Positions 26,971 to 35,385 of a stretch of 64,000 nucleotides of DNA are shown piece by piece (within the stretch, counting starts at the first letter, position 1; each line of letters starts with the position of its first letter). Origin of the DNA: Brumimicrobium mesophilum. Lineage in GTDB: Bacteria > Bacteroidota > Bacteroidia > Flavobacteriales_D > Crocinitomicaceae. Position numbers and translations under genes: made by a program. Below the pieces are notes generated by a model, which was given only the letters and a program-made list of their open reading frames with translations, did not search any database and was not told the origin of the DNA. The stretch is from positions 1-64,000 of the forward strand of contig NZ_PVSS01000015.1 in assembly GCF_003025005.1 (NCBI RefSeq). Reading direction: 5' to 3'.

Positions 26971-29064
26971 ATGCAAAATTCAAATCAAGAGTTACAATAC
27001 TCTAATCCATACGAATATTACGGTCCTATTTTATGTGTAAAAGCAAGATGGTTGTATAAGGAGGCATGTATTATTACAAAGCACTTATATGATGCACTTA
27101 GAGATAGAGGTCATTTAAACGTTGTTCGCCAAGGAAAAGGGAAAGGAAACTACGCATTAGTAGAATTTGAAAGCATTAGAAATGACATTAAAGAACAAAT
27201 TGAAAATCTTGTAAAACCAATTGAAGAGGTTTACAATGTTCTCGAGGATCTAATAGAACCGGACAACGAAGCGATCAGATATTTCGCTACGCAATACAGA
27301 AAACCTGAAGGTGGTTTACTTCCTCCAGCTAAACAACGTGAATACTGTACAAACGCAATCATTCTTAACGCTTGCAAAAAGTTCTATTCTAAGAATGTAG
27401 CGAAAAAGAAAAAAGGCTGGATTTGGGATAAACTATCTCAATCGGTTAATGATCTCGACACAGAGAAATATGTTTTCAAACTTCCATCTACTCCCGTAAC
27501 TCTTAAACGTGCTTTTGCGAGATATGAAAAAGAAAGTTACATGGGATTAGTTCACGGAGGACACGGAAATGATAACCCTCGTAAAATCAACGATGCCATT
27601 GAACGCATTATCCTTTCAATTTCAGCGATGAAAAACAAGCCTTTCAATAATTGGATAGTTGAAATGTACATGAGCTTTATGGCTGGCTCTACAGAGATTG
27701 TAGACATGCAGACTGGCGAATTATTCAACCCTGAAGATTTTTACCATAAAGGCGCTCCTGTTACCTTCTCGGAGGCGACAGTTTGGAATTACGTTAACGA
27801 ACCTAATAACCAAGCTTTATTGGCCAAGTATAGAACAGATTCTCACCAATACAATAACAACCACCGTCCACACGTACACCGCCACGCTCCGAAATTCTCA
27901 CTTTCTAAGATTTCATTAGATGATAGAGATCTGCCTAGAAAATTGAAAAACGGAAAACGTGTGAAAGCTTATTACGCTTACGATGTTGCATCAGGTTGTG
28001 TGATCGGAGCATCTTATTCAAGAGATAAAGACACGAAGTTGTTTATTGATTGTATCAAGGACATGCTGCAATTCTTAGGACGTAACAATTACGGAATTCC
28101 AATGGAAATGGAAGTTGAACATCACATTGTAAACAACTTCAGAAATGACTTAATGAAGGCAGGAATGGCCTTTCCATTTGTAAGATGGTGTAACCCGGGT
28201 AATTCGCAGGAAAAACGCGCGGAACACTTTAACAAGTCAAAAAAGTACGGTTACGAGAAAAGATACCAGGAAGGAATTGGAAGATGGTATGCTAAATCAG
28301 AAGCTCATAGAACGATAGTTGAAAAGGTTTTCGATGGTGAAAACAATAACTACAAAGAAAAGCAATTCGACTATGGAGACCTTGTAGCAGACGATATCCA
28401 CACAATCGAATTATACAACAATGATCTACACCCCAACCAAAGGAAATACAAAGGCAAAACGAGAATGCAAGTATTGGAAGAGAATATCAATCCTAACTGT
28501 AATGATTTTGATGATGTGATCTGGTCGAAGTATGTTGGTGATAAAACAACAACTTCAATTAAAAGAAATCAATACATGAGGGTTAATTATCAAGATTATG
28601 GAATTCCAAGTATTGATGTAATGAAGCAATTACAACCTAACAATTATGAAGTTGACGCTTACTACATCAGAAATGAGGAAGGAAACATTGACTACGTAGA
28701 TGTTTTCCAAGGTGAAGAGTACATCTGTAGAGCTGAACCTATTGCAACATTCAATGAGGCAACGGCTGAGCAGACGGATAAAGATAGAGAGAACATGTTA
28801 CAACAACAGAAATTCATCTCAAGCTATGACGCATCAATCAAGGAAGCATCAAGAAACAAAATCACAAAACTGCAGATCACAGAACAAGTGAAATATCCAC
28901 GTATTGATCAACCTAAAGAAGAAATTATTCAAGAAGCCTTGGTTATTGATGATTTAGATACGAACGACGATTTTGAAAGGCTAATGGCTTCGAACAATTC
29001 TGACGAATGGATTAAGAAATCAAAAGATAGCCTTTACACTGTAAACCAAAGAAACAACGATTAA
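26971..29064 (+). CDS. Mu-like transposase (MuA family)
   Basis: A 697-aa DDE-type transposase that would integrate the phage and replicate it by transposition. The N-terminal 150 residues are DNA-binding. The RNase H-like core starts near 300: SLDDRDLPRK (Asp317/318), YYAYDVASG (about 333-341), EVEHHIVNNF (381-390), then GNSQEKRAEHFN (410-421) with the candidate catalytic Glu. The second acidic position is Glu383-His-His instead of the usual Asp-Asn-Gly, a feature I associate with the Bacteroidota branch but cannot verify. The C-terminal part (about 480-697) is likely the MuB-interacting and regulatory tail. It is 2 bp from the MuB-like gene. Confidence 0.9.
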   Translation: MQNSNQELQYSNPYEYYGPILCVKARWLYKEACIITKHLYDALRDRGHLNVVRQGKGKGNYALVEFESIRNDIKEQIENLVKPIEEVYNVLEDLIEPDNEAIRYFATQYRKPEGGLLPPAKQREYCTNAIILNACKKFYSKNVAKKKKGWIWDKLSQSVNDLDTEKYVFKLPSTPVTLKRAFARYEKESYMGLVHGGHGNDNPRKINDAIERIILSISAMKNKPFNNWIVEMYMSFMAGSTEIVDMQTGELFNPEDFYHKGAPVTFSEATVWNYVNEPNNQALLAKYRTDSHQYNNNHRPHVHRHAPKFSLSKISLDDRDLPRKLKNGKRVKAYYAYDVASGCVIGASYSRDKDTKLFIDCIKDMLQFLGRNNYGIPMEMEVEHHIVNNFRNDLMKAGMAFPFVRWCNPGNSQEKRAEHFNKSKKYGYEKRYQEGIGRWYAKSEAHRTIVEKVFDGENNNYKEKQFDYGDLVADDIHTIELYNNDLHPNQRKYKGKTRMQVLEENINPNCNDFDDVIWSKYVGDKTTTSIKRNQYMRVNYQDYGIPSIDVMKQLQPNNYEVDAYYIRNEEGNIDYVDVFQGEEYICRAEPIATFNEATAEQTDKDRENMLQQQKFISSYDASIKEASRNKITKLQITEQVKYPRIDQPKEEIIQEALVIDDLDTNDDFERLMASNNSDEWIKKSKDSLYTVNQRNND

Positions 29065-29066
29065 TT

Positions 29067-29954
29067 ATGATAACAACTGAATTTAAACAACGAGTAGTAA
29101 CGGCAATTACTGAAGATAGACAAAATTATCCATCAGCTGCAAAACAAGCCGTAACATTAGGAATAAGCTCGGCTCAACTATCAAGAATTGCAAAGGGAGA
29201 ACTTGAGAAAGTGATTTCTAATCCTAACTGGTTAAGCATTGGAAGACGCTTGAACGTATCTCTCCAGGATAGACCAACTTGGAAAGCAGCGAAAACACCA
29301 ACATTTGAGTTCATATACAATCAATTAACTGATTGCAAGCGTGACTCAGTAAGCGCTTTATTGTGCGATTCTGCGGATATCGGAAAGACATTTACAGCGA
29401 AGTTTTTCGTGAAAGAAAACAAAAACGCTGTTTATATCGACTGCTCCCAGGTAAAATCAAAACAGAAATTCGTAAGACAGATCGCTAAGCAATTTGGAGT
29501 AATTCACACAGGCCGTTACGCTGATGTTTATGACGATTTAGTTTACTACTTACAATCGATTCCAATGTCAGCGCCTCCTATTATCATAGTGGATGAAGCA
29601 GGAGATTTGGAATACCCAGCATTCCTAGAATTGAAAGCATTGTGGAATGCGACCGAGAATATTTGTGCATGGTACATGATGGGAGCTGACGGTTTAAAGG
29701 CAAAGATTGAATCTAACCTTGATCGTAAGAAAGTTGGTTTCACCGAAATCCTATCACGATTTGGAGGAAGCTTTCAGAAAGTGTCTCCAGACGGAAAAGA
29801 AAACCTTGAAGACTTCAAGAAGTTGCAAATGGGATTAGTTGCCCGAGTGAACTTAGAAGATACTGCAGTTGATTTGAAAAACATCTATAACAAGACTGGA
29901 GGATCATTGAGAAAGTTAAGTGCTTACGCTAAAAATCAAAACGGAAATGTCTAA
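29067..29954 (+). CDS. MuB-like AAA+ target-DNA activator
   Basis: A 295-aa ATPase that in Mu captures target DNA and stimulates the transposase. An N-terminal Xre-like HTH (about 18-60) precedes the AAA+ domain. Walker A is unusual: CDSADIGKT (100-108) keeps GKT but lacks the usual first Gly. Walker B is IIIVDEAGD (172-180). DNA binding is expected from the basic C-terminus. It overlaps the next ATPase gene by 8 bp. Confidence 0.85.
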   Translation: MITTEFKQRVVTAITEDRQNYPSAAKQAVTLGISSAQLSRIAKGELEKVISNPNWLSIGRRLNVSLQDRPTWKAAKTPTFEFIYNQLTDCKRDSVSALLCDSADIGKTFTAKFFVKENKNAVYIDCSQVKSKQKFVRQIAKQFGVIHTGRYADVYDDLVYYLQSIPMSAPPIIIVDEAGDLEYPAFLELKALWNATENICAWYMMGADGLKAKIESNLDRKKVGFTEILSRFGGSFQKVSPDGKENLEDFKKLQMGLVARVNLEDTAVDLKNIYNKTGGSLRKLSAYAKNQNGNV

Positions 29955-30567
29955 AAAGCAAGCAACATCAATTCAAAAATTTGTCAAGAAGAAATTCAAG
30001 GTTATGGCATTCAAAGGAACATGGAAAGAATTACTAGGTACGCCAGCAACCAATGGTTCTTGGATAATCTATGGAGATTCTGGTCACGGAAAAACAACCT
30101 TCAGTATGAAACTGATTAAATACTTGTCAAGCTTCAAAAAGTGCGCTTATGTCCCATTAGAGGAAGGTTTACACCTCACGTTTCAAATGGCGGTTAAGGA
30201 AGCAAACTTATTGTCATCATCTTCAAGAATTAAGTTATGGGAAGATTACACAGTTGAGGATATAGATGAAGAGCTTTCTAAGCCAAGAGCACCCGAAATC
30301 ATATTTATTGACTCGGCTCAATATTTCAAGTCAAACGAAAAGTCAGTTAACGAATTAACAAAATTTGAATACAAAGAACTTTCAAAGCGATATCCAAATG
30401 TAATATTCATCTACATCTCCCACGCTGAGAAAGGAGATCCAAAAGGAGGACTGGCAAAGTCGATATACTTCGGTTCACATGTCTGCCTCGAAGTAAAGGA
30501 CTTTTCAGTGTCCCCAATGAAAAACAGATATGGAGGCAAAGTTTCCTTCGACATAAACGAATTATAA
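29947..30567 (+). CDS. RecA-like P-loop ATPase
   Basis: A 206-aa protein with a canonical Walker A (YGDSGHGKTT, about 42-51) and Walker B (PEIIFIDSAQYF, about 112-123). The fold is RecA/RadA-like with no lid domain, and it ends VSFDINEL. Genes of this type follow MuB in Bacteroidota Mu-like prophages; the role is unproven and may be in replication or strand handling. The ATG at 29947 overlaps the MuB-like gene by 8 bp. The next gene overlaps its stop (TAATG). Confidence 0.75.
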   Translation: MSKKQATSIQKFVKKKFKVMAFKGTWKELLGTPATNGSWIIYGDSGHGKTTFSMKLIKYLSSFKKCAYVPLEEGLHLTFQMAVKEANLLSSSSRIKLWEDYTVEDIDEELSKPRAPEIIFIDSAQYFKSNEKSVNELTKFEYKELSKRYPNVIFIYISHAEKGDPKGGLAKSIYFGSHVCLEVKDFSVSPMKNRYGGKVSFDINEL

Positions 30568-30944
30568 TGAAAACAAAACAATCACAAGTTACCCGAAGAG
30601 TTGCAGAAATGAGCCACACAAAAGAGGCTGTAATGAATGCTATTGGCGCAAGCTTAATAGAATTCAACACTTTCTTATATGACTTAGGTGTGGCAAAGGC
30701 TGAACAAAGCATGAAGCATCAAGAATTGGTTAGAATGCCTGAATACTGGAAATGGTTCAGAAATGAATACTTCATGTTTGAAAAGGACCTATTGGAAGAC
30801 ATGACTTACATCCGTGAGGATTTTTTCTCGGGCAATCCTAATCACGTAGCAAACAACAACTACATATATAAACGTGAGATGTGCTTGCTGCTCACAATAG
30901 AGAATGTTGACGCATCATTCTACTCATTCATTAAAGAATTCTAA
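30567..30944 (+). CDS. early phage protein, 125 aa, unknown
   Basis: A mostly helical, slightly basic protein (MKTKQSQVTRRVAEMSHTKEAVMNAIGASLIEF...), with several aromatic residues in the middle (MPEYWKWFRNEYFMFEKDLLEDM). No family is recognised. TAATG overlap with the upstream ATPase and a 2-bp gap to the next gene place it in the early operon. Confidence 0.6.
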   Translation: MKTKQSQVTRRVAEMSHTKEAVMNAIGASLIEFNTFLYDLGVAKAEQSMKHQELVRMPEYWKWFRNEYFMFEKDLLEDMTYIREDFFSGNPNHVANNNYIYKREMCLLLTIENVDASFYSFIKEF

Positions 30945-30946
30945 TC

Positions 30947-31192
30947 ATGGCACAATCAAGATATATAAACGACGAAAGAAAGCGATTAAACCTCGTGTGT
31001 AAACAAATAATTCTCTTAGAAAAAAGCTTAGCGAACTATCGAAAAGTTGACGATTGGTACATGAAAAAATACAGAGATCTAAATGAATTGAGAATATCAA
31101 AGAAAACGATCGAGTCACGCATTGAGAATTTCGGAAAGGAAAAAGGACTCTTAGTGCCTTATGTGATTCCTGAAAGATCGACTAAGAATTAA
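30947..31192 (+). CDS. early phage protein, 81 aa, coiled coil
   Basis: A highly charged helical protein (RYINDERKRLNLVCKQIILLEKSLANYRK...LRISKKTIESRIENF), likely a short coiled coil. It has no recognisable family. It is the last of a tightly packed early run starting at 26614; a 30-bp gap follows. Confidence 0.55.
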   Translation: MAQSRYINDERKRLNLVCKQIILLEKSLANYRKVDDWYMKKYRDLNELRISKKTIESRIENFGKEKGLLVPYVIPERSTKN

Positions 31193-31222
31193 TAAACAAG
31201 TAACAATTTAAAACCAAAGTAT

Positions 31223-31663
31223 ATGAACAACTGGTATGAAGTAAAAGCAAAGTTCGTCAAGCAAATGGATGACGGAAGATTAAAAAGAGTTACAGAGCCG
31301 TATCTAATTGATGCAGTGTCGCACATGGAAGCTGAGGAACGAGCTTGGAAAGAAGTTTTAGAGCATGTTGCTGGTGAAGTAATAGTAACCGGAATCACTC
31401 CGAAAAACTATAGCGATATCTATGCTTCAGATGAATCATGTGATTTATGGTGGGCATGTGTGGTAGGTTACCGATCTATTGATGGTGATAACGGAAACGA
31501 AAAATACATCAAGAGTAACATCCTCGTCGAAGCTGTAAACATTGACACCGCTTTGGAATCATTAAAAACTTTCATAGTCAGCTTCACAGTGGACACATTT
31601 ATCCACTCAATCAAAGAAACTTCAATAGTTGAAGTTCTACCATACAAACCAAGTAACGATTAA
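31223..31663 (+). CDS. DUF4494 domain protein
   Basis: A 146-aa protein that matches the DUF4494 pattern: W(Y/F)EVKAKF at the start, KRVTEPYLIDAVSHMEAEERA, then VTGITPKNYSDIYASDESCDLWWACVV and a C-terminal VEVLPYKP. The family is confined to Bacteroidota and their phages; its function is unknown. It sits 5 bp upstream of the DUF3164 gene. Confidence 0.8.
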   Translation: MNNWYEVKAKFVKQMDDGRLKRVTEPYLIDAVSHMEAEERAWKEVLEHVAGEVIVTGITPKNYSDIYASDESCDLWWACVVGYRSIDGDNGNEKYIKSNILVEAVNIDTALESLKTFIVSFTVDTFIHSIKETSIVEVLPYKPSND

Positions 31664-31667
31664 CAAA

Positions 31668-32324
31668 ATGGAAACACAAACAAAAGAAAAAAGCATTCAC
31701 GAAATGACCTCCAAAGAGATTGAGGTCTTTATGAAAAAGAAACGTGCAGCGGAACAGAAAGCATACGAAAAAGAAAAGAAAGAGTACGAAGATGAGCGTG
31801 ACGCTACTGTACTTGATTTGATTTATAAAGCTGAGGCCGTAAATGAAGCGCTAAAAGAATTCAAAAACACTTGTCACGAAACTTTCGAAGCGCACAAAGA
31901 GCGACTTGACAAATACGGAGGTATTAGGTCTAATTCTAAAGGTGGTTTCTCATTAACGCATGCAAATGGAAACATGAAAGCTACTAGGATTAGATCAACT
32001 ACTCCGCAATGGGATGAGAGAAGCGAAAAAGCGATTGAGCTAATTAGCGACTTCTTGAGAACAACGGTGAAGAAACGAGACGCAAAGCTTTTCGAAATCC
32101 TTATCAGCTTCATTCAGAAAAATGACAAGGGAGAGCTTGAGTATGCTAAAGCAATGCACCTCTTCAAGCACAGAGATAAGTACGATGATCCTCGATGGGT
32201 GAAAGGCTTGGATTTGATTAACGAATCATTTTCTATTGCTTTCAGATCATACGGTTACACTTTTTCTGTAAAAGACAAAGAAGGAAAATGGGAGAACATA
32301 GATATCAACTTTACAAGCTTATAA
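31668..32324 (+). CDS. DUF3164 family protein
   Basis: A 218-aa protein with a Lys/Glu-rich coiled-coil N-terminus (about 15-60), then GGIRSNSKGGFSLTHANG and WDERSEKAIELI, the core of DUF3164. Genes of this family occur in Mu-like phages between the transposition genes and gemA, as here. The ATG at 31668 gives the usual N-terminus. The cellular role has not been shown. Confidence 0.82.
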   Translation: METQTKEKSIHEMTSKEIEVFMKKKRAAEQKAYEKEKKEYEDERDATVLDLIYKAEAVNEALKEFKNTCHETFEAHKERLDKYGGIRSNSKGGFSLTHANGNMKATRIRSTTPQWDERSEKAIELISDFLRTTVKKRDAKLFEILISFIQKNDKGELEYAKAMHLFKHRDKYDDPRWVKGLDLINESFSIAFRSYGYTFSVKDKEGKWENIDINFTSL

Positions 32325-32326
32325 AT

Positions 32327-32575
32327 ATGGGATGGTTCACAAGAAAAAAGCGTGCTGAAATCAGCACGCTTCAACAGAAAAACAGACTACACACGAGACT
32401 AAAAAAGGCAATAACACCAAATCAATACATCGTTGATTGTGATATTGAATTTAAAGGTAAAAAAGTGAGTAGAATACAATTCAAAACAAGTGGTAGATCT
32501 CGCAAATCAGTCGCTACTGATATTGAGAATGAAATCAAAATCAAAGTGATGAAAGTAAACAGAACTAAAAAGTAA
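32327..32575 (+). CDS. early phage protein, 82 aa, unknown
   Basis: A small basic protein starting MGWFTRKKRAEISTLQQKNR, 2 bp after the DUF3164 stop. The C-terminal half (VDCDIEFKGKKVSRIQFKTSGRSRKSVATDIENEI) may form a small alpha/beta domain. Codons 8-15 are also a perfect 11-bp-arm palindrome that on the other strand looks like a terminator. No family is recognised. Confidence 0.55.
   Translation: MGWFTRKKRAEISTLQQKNRLHTRLKKAITPNQYIVDCDIEFKGKKVSRIQFKTSGRSRKSVATDIENEIKIKVMKVNRTKK
32348..32371 (-). terminator. terminator-like palindrome inside an early gene, minus strand
   Basis: AAGCGTGCTGA and TCAGCACGCTT form a perfect 11-bp stem with a 2-nt spacer. Read on the minus strand it is followed by six T, a complete intrinsic-terminator shape. 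On the plus strand no T run follows. It lies 20 nt behind the start codon of the 82-aa gene. Confidence 0.5.
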
Positions 32576-32593
32576 AATCTAAAACACAAGCAA

Positions 32594-33007
32594 ATGGCAA
32601 TCAAATTCAATCAATATTTCGCAATTGAAAAGCGAATTAAATCATTAGGAGTTGATATTGATCGTGAAGATGTGATTAGTGAATTAACCGGAGGGAAAAA
32701 GGATTCCCTTCGGTCACTTACACCACACGAGTATAAAGAGCTCTTATATGCAATGACTAAGACATTAGGCAATGAGGCCAACCGCATGCAAAAAAGTATG
32801 GACGCTCAACGCAAGAAGATCATTGCGCACTTAGCAAAGGTTGGTTATACAACTCCTGAAGGAAAAGCCGACATGAAAAGCATTTACAGTTGGGTGTTGA
32901 AGTATGGATACTTGCACAAAGGCCTTAATGACTACACAGCCAAGGAGCTTCCTTTTTTAGTTTCCCAGTCACATAATGTCTATAAGAAATTCATTAAAGC
33001 CCTTTAA
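32594..33007 (+). CDS. GemA/Gp16 family regulatory protein
   Basis: A 137-aa protein with the conserved end of the Mu GemA/Gp16 (DUF1018) family: KADMKSIYSWVLKYGYLHKGLNDYTAKELPFLVSQ. In Mu, GemA modulates host gene expression and gyrase-related supercoiling. The N-terminal half with ISELTGGKKDSLRSLTPHEYKELL is typical as well. It is 2 bp ahead of an HNH gene. Confidence 0.8.
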   Translation: MAIKFNQYFAIEKRIKSLGVDIDREDVISELTGGKKDSLRSLTPHEYKELLYAMTKTLGNEANRMQKSMDAQRKKIIAHLAKVGYTTPEGKADMKSIYSWVLKYGYLHKGLNDYTAKELPFLVSQSHNVYKKFIKAL

Positions 33008-33009
33008 TC

Positions 33010-33807
33010 ATGAGAAAACGAAAATCACCACGCATCTGGACACGTGAAGAGGAGGGAATTCTAAAAAATGAATATCCAACAACATCAACTAAGGAGTTGG
33101 CAAAGAGACTGAATGTTTCACAGGAGTTGCTAAGATCGAAAGCTAAACGAATGAGCGTAAAGAAAGACGCTTGGACGCATGGCAGACAACCTTGGACAAG
33201 GGACCACAAAGAAATGATGACTAAGTACTTCGCAATAACAAAAAGCTCAGATTTAGCAAAAAAAATGAATAGATCAGTCAACTCGGTAAACTCTCAAGCA
33301 ATTGTGATGGGTATAAGTAAAGATGAAGATTATTTGAAAGAAGTTGCAATTCAAAGAGACTTAGACCTCACCAAAAGAGGAGAAAAAACCCGGTTCAAAA
33401 AAGGAAGAGTTTCAAATCGTAAAGGAGTGAAGTTGACTCCAGAACAATTTGCTAAAATGAAACCAAACATGTTCAAAAAAGGACATAAAACACACAATAC
33501 AAAACCAATTGGTTACTCAAGAATTACCGCCGACGGCTACATCGAAGTAAAAGTCGAGCAACCGAAAAGATTCGAACTCCTTCACCGATTCATGTGGAAA
33601 GTTTGGAAAGGTCCAATTCCCGAAGATCACATAATAACATTCAAAGATGGGAATCAAAAGAATTGCAATATCGAGAATCTAATATGTATTAGTAAAGCTG
33701 ACAACATGAATCGAAACAATATCAACCGATATCCAACAGATTTAAGAGATACGATGTGGCAGATTGGTAGATTAAAATCAAAAATTAAAAAAATTACAAA
33801 TCAATAA
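33010..33807 (+). CDS. HNH endonuclease with two N-terminal HTH units
   Basis: A 265-aa protein. The N-terminus carries two SANT/Myb-like helix-turn-helix units (about 8-50 and 62-103), each beginning with WTR. A basic linker (GEKTRFKKGRVSNRKG, KKGHKT) leads to an HNH domain (about 188-228; LLHRFMWKVWKG, DHIITFKDGN, NCNIENL). This is the layout of phage-borne free-standing HNH homing endonucleases. Its position between GemA and middle genes, in line with them, suggests it now belongs to the phage operon. Confidence 0.82.
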   Translation: MRKRKSPRIWTREEEGILKNEYPTTSTKELAKRLNVSQELLRSKAKRMSVKKDAWTHGRQPWTRDHKEMMTKYFAITKSSDLAKKMNRSVNSVNSQAIVMGISKDEDYLKEVAIQRDLDLTKRGEKTRFKKGRVSNRKGVKLTPEQFAKMKPNMFKKGHKTHNTKPIGYSRITADGYIEVKVEQPKRFELLHRFMWKVWKGPIPEDHIITFKDGNQKNCNIENLICISKADNMNRNNINRYPTDLRDTMWQIGRLKSKIKKITNQ

Positions 33808-33819
33808 AAACTAGGAATT

Positions 33820-34098
33820 ATGGCAAGAAATAAATTAGAAGACTTAAGAGATCATTTATTCGCTCAAATGGAAAGATTGAATGATGAATCACTTACTCCA
33901 GAACAAATTGCGCAGGAAGGAAGTCGTGCGAAATCAATAGCGATGATATCAAGCTCAATTGTAGACACGGCTAAAATTGAAGTCAGATATCTTGAGCTTA
34001 ACAAAGAAACAGAAATTGAATCACGAAGCCAGTTGTTTAAGGAGGTTAACCCGGAGACACCTGCCGAAAAATTAAAAAGACTCGACTATGTTGGTTAA
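33820..34098 (+). CDS. conserved Mu-like phage protein, 92 aa
   Basis: It begins MARNKLEDLRDHLFAQMERLNDESLTPEQIAQEGSRAKSIAMISSSIVDTAKIEVRYLEL. This pattern (xNxLEDLRxHLFxxLExL...) recurs in many Mu-like phages and is probably a helical protein. No role has been assigned. The end overlaps the next gene by 11 bp. Confidence 0.65.
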   Translation: MARNKLEDLRDHLFAQMERLNDESLTPEQIAQEGSRAKSIAMISSSIVDTAKIEVRYLELNKETEIESRSQLFKEVNPETPAEKLKRLDYVG

Positions 34099-34390
34099 GC
34101 TGGATAAAGAACAAACAAAAGCGCTTCTTTTTGAGCTTAGAAACTTCTCTATTGAGATTTTCAACTCAGAATATGAAGCTCACATAACAGAGGCTGTTCT
34201 AAAGATTTTCGTTACGAAATTAATGAAGCAAAGCATGGATTTAAAACCACGACTTAGCATCACATTAGATCCTCCAACAATGAGAGCGCTTCAATTTGTT
34301 TTAGCGAGAATAACTCCTCCAAATAGTTACCATCTATATGTAACAACTCAATTATTAACTCAAATAGACATCAAATGCGCTACCTTATAA
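34088..34390 (+). CDS. phage protein, 100 aa, unknown
   Basis: A mixed helix/strand protein (MLVKLDKEQTKALLFELRNFSIEIFNSEYEAHITEAVLKIF...) without recognisable family. It overlaps its upstream neighbour by 11 bp and its downstream neighbour by 16 bp, so it is clearly part of the same transcript. Confidence 0.6.
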   Translation: MLVKLDKEQTKALLFELRNFSIEIFNSEYEAHITEAVLKIFVTKLMKQSMDLKPRLSITLDPPTMRALQFVLARITPPNSYHLYVTTQLLTQIDIKCATL

Positions 34391-34791
34391 AATTCCCAAA
34401 ACACGAAGCTACAGCAATGGTTGAGTATGACATCAACGGCATGCTTGTAAAATATGAGTTAGAACCAGGAGCATTCGGCAAAGAACAATTCGACTTCCTT
34501 GCAAAGGTGTTTCCATACAGTTTAAATAGGCTTGAAAAGGGATTGAAATCACTTAAAATGATAGATGTTCGAGAATTGAAAGAAGATATCTCATTCGATG
34601 CGTTCTATGATAAATACGCCCATAAGGTTAGTAAACGATCAAAGGCTGAGAATATCTGGAAACGAATGCCTGATTTAGAGAAAGCGAAAGCGATAAGGCA
34701 CATTGATCTTTACGAAACACAGCGATTAAAAACAGGCGTAAACAAAAAGTACCCCGAGACTTATTTAAACTCGGAAATCTGGAATAACTGA
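34375..34791 (+). CDS. phage protein, 138 aa, unknown
   Basis: It begins MRYLIKFPKHEATAMVEYDINGMLVKYELEPGAFGKEQ, and the second half (ISFDAFYDKYAHKVSKRSKAENIWKRMPDLEKAKAIRHIDLYETQRLKTGVNKKYPETYLNSEIWNN) has the pattern of a replication-initiation or DnaD-like C-terminal tail (YP.TYL....W) common in phages. I give that only as a resemblance. It is followed by a 34-bp gap made of AATTA-type low-complexity sequence. Confidence 0.6.
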   Translation: MRYLIKFPKHEATAMVEYDINGMLVKYELEPGAFGKEQFDFLAKVFPYSLNRLEKGLKSLKMIDVRELKEDISFDAFYDKYAHKVSKRSKAENIWKRMPDLEKAKAIRHIDLYETQRLKTGVNKKYPETYLNSEIWNN

Positions 34792-34825
34792 TCAATTACG
34801 AATTACAAATTAACAATTAACAATT

Positions 34826-35083
34826 ATGGCAGATAGCAATACAGTGGAGCATTTCGATGCACTAGTAAGGGTTAACCAAAAGGTGTATAGGCATAAGTGT
34901 CCAAAAATTAAGGAATACCTTAAAGAACGAAAAAGAAAAGTGAGAATTAATACATCACATTTGACACCTAGTTTTGACAGTCAGTATAAGTGTAACACTT
35001 GTAACACAAAAGGAAAATCAAATCCTGAAACGGGATATTGCATAGTTTGCGACACAGATAACTGGGAATTCATCAACAATTAA
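34826..35083 (+). CDS. small zinc-ribbon-like phage protein, 85 aa
   Basis: An 85-aa protein with a C-terminal pair of CxxC motifs (CNTC near 57-60 and CIVC near 73-76) that probably binds one zinc. The N-terminal half is basic (HKCPKIKEYLKERKRKVRIN). The partner is unknown. The ATG follows a short AATTA-rich tandem stretch (34796-34822). Confidence 0.55.
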   Translation: MADSNTVEHFDALVRVNQKVYRHKCPKIKEYLKERKRKVRINTSHLTPSFDSQYKCNTCNTKGKSNPETGYCIVCDTDNWEFINN

Positions 35084-35087
35084 GAAA

Positions 35088-35363
35088 ATGGAAAACATTG
35101 AAATAACACAAAAAGACAAGCTCCACATAGCTGAGTTTGTCTTCGCAGTAGAGTGTGACACATTAATAAAAACTGAATTAACGAGATGCATGATGGCCTT
35201 TTATAACTCTAAAATCATTACAGAGAGAGAAAGAGACGTAGTTTCAGCTTATGTAAGTGTCAATTATGCAAAAGCACTTGATCTAATGGGTGACTATCTA
35301 CTTAGGATATCAGCAGAGCAAGGAGACTTAATTATGAAAGAATATTACGCTGGTAAATTATAA
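35088..35363 (+). CDS. phage protein, 91 aa, unknown
   Basis: A helical acidic protein (MENIEITQKDKLHIAEFVFAVECDTLIKTELTRCMMAFYNSKIITERERDVV...) with no family I recognise. It is 4 bp behind the zinc-ribbon gene and 22 bp ahead of the DUF4406 gene, in the same direction. Confidence 0.55.
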   Translation: MENIEITQKDKLHIAEFVFAVECDTLIKTELTRCMMAFYNSKIITERERDVVSAYVSVNYAKALDLMGDYLLRISAEQGDLIMKEYYAGKL

Positions 35364-35385
35364 ACAATTAAAAATTCAAAAAACA

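Noticed and set aside
29546-29743. Leftward frame inside the MuB-like gene
   Set aside because: Shadow of the coding strand, no start signal or pattern.
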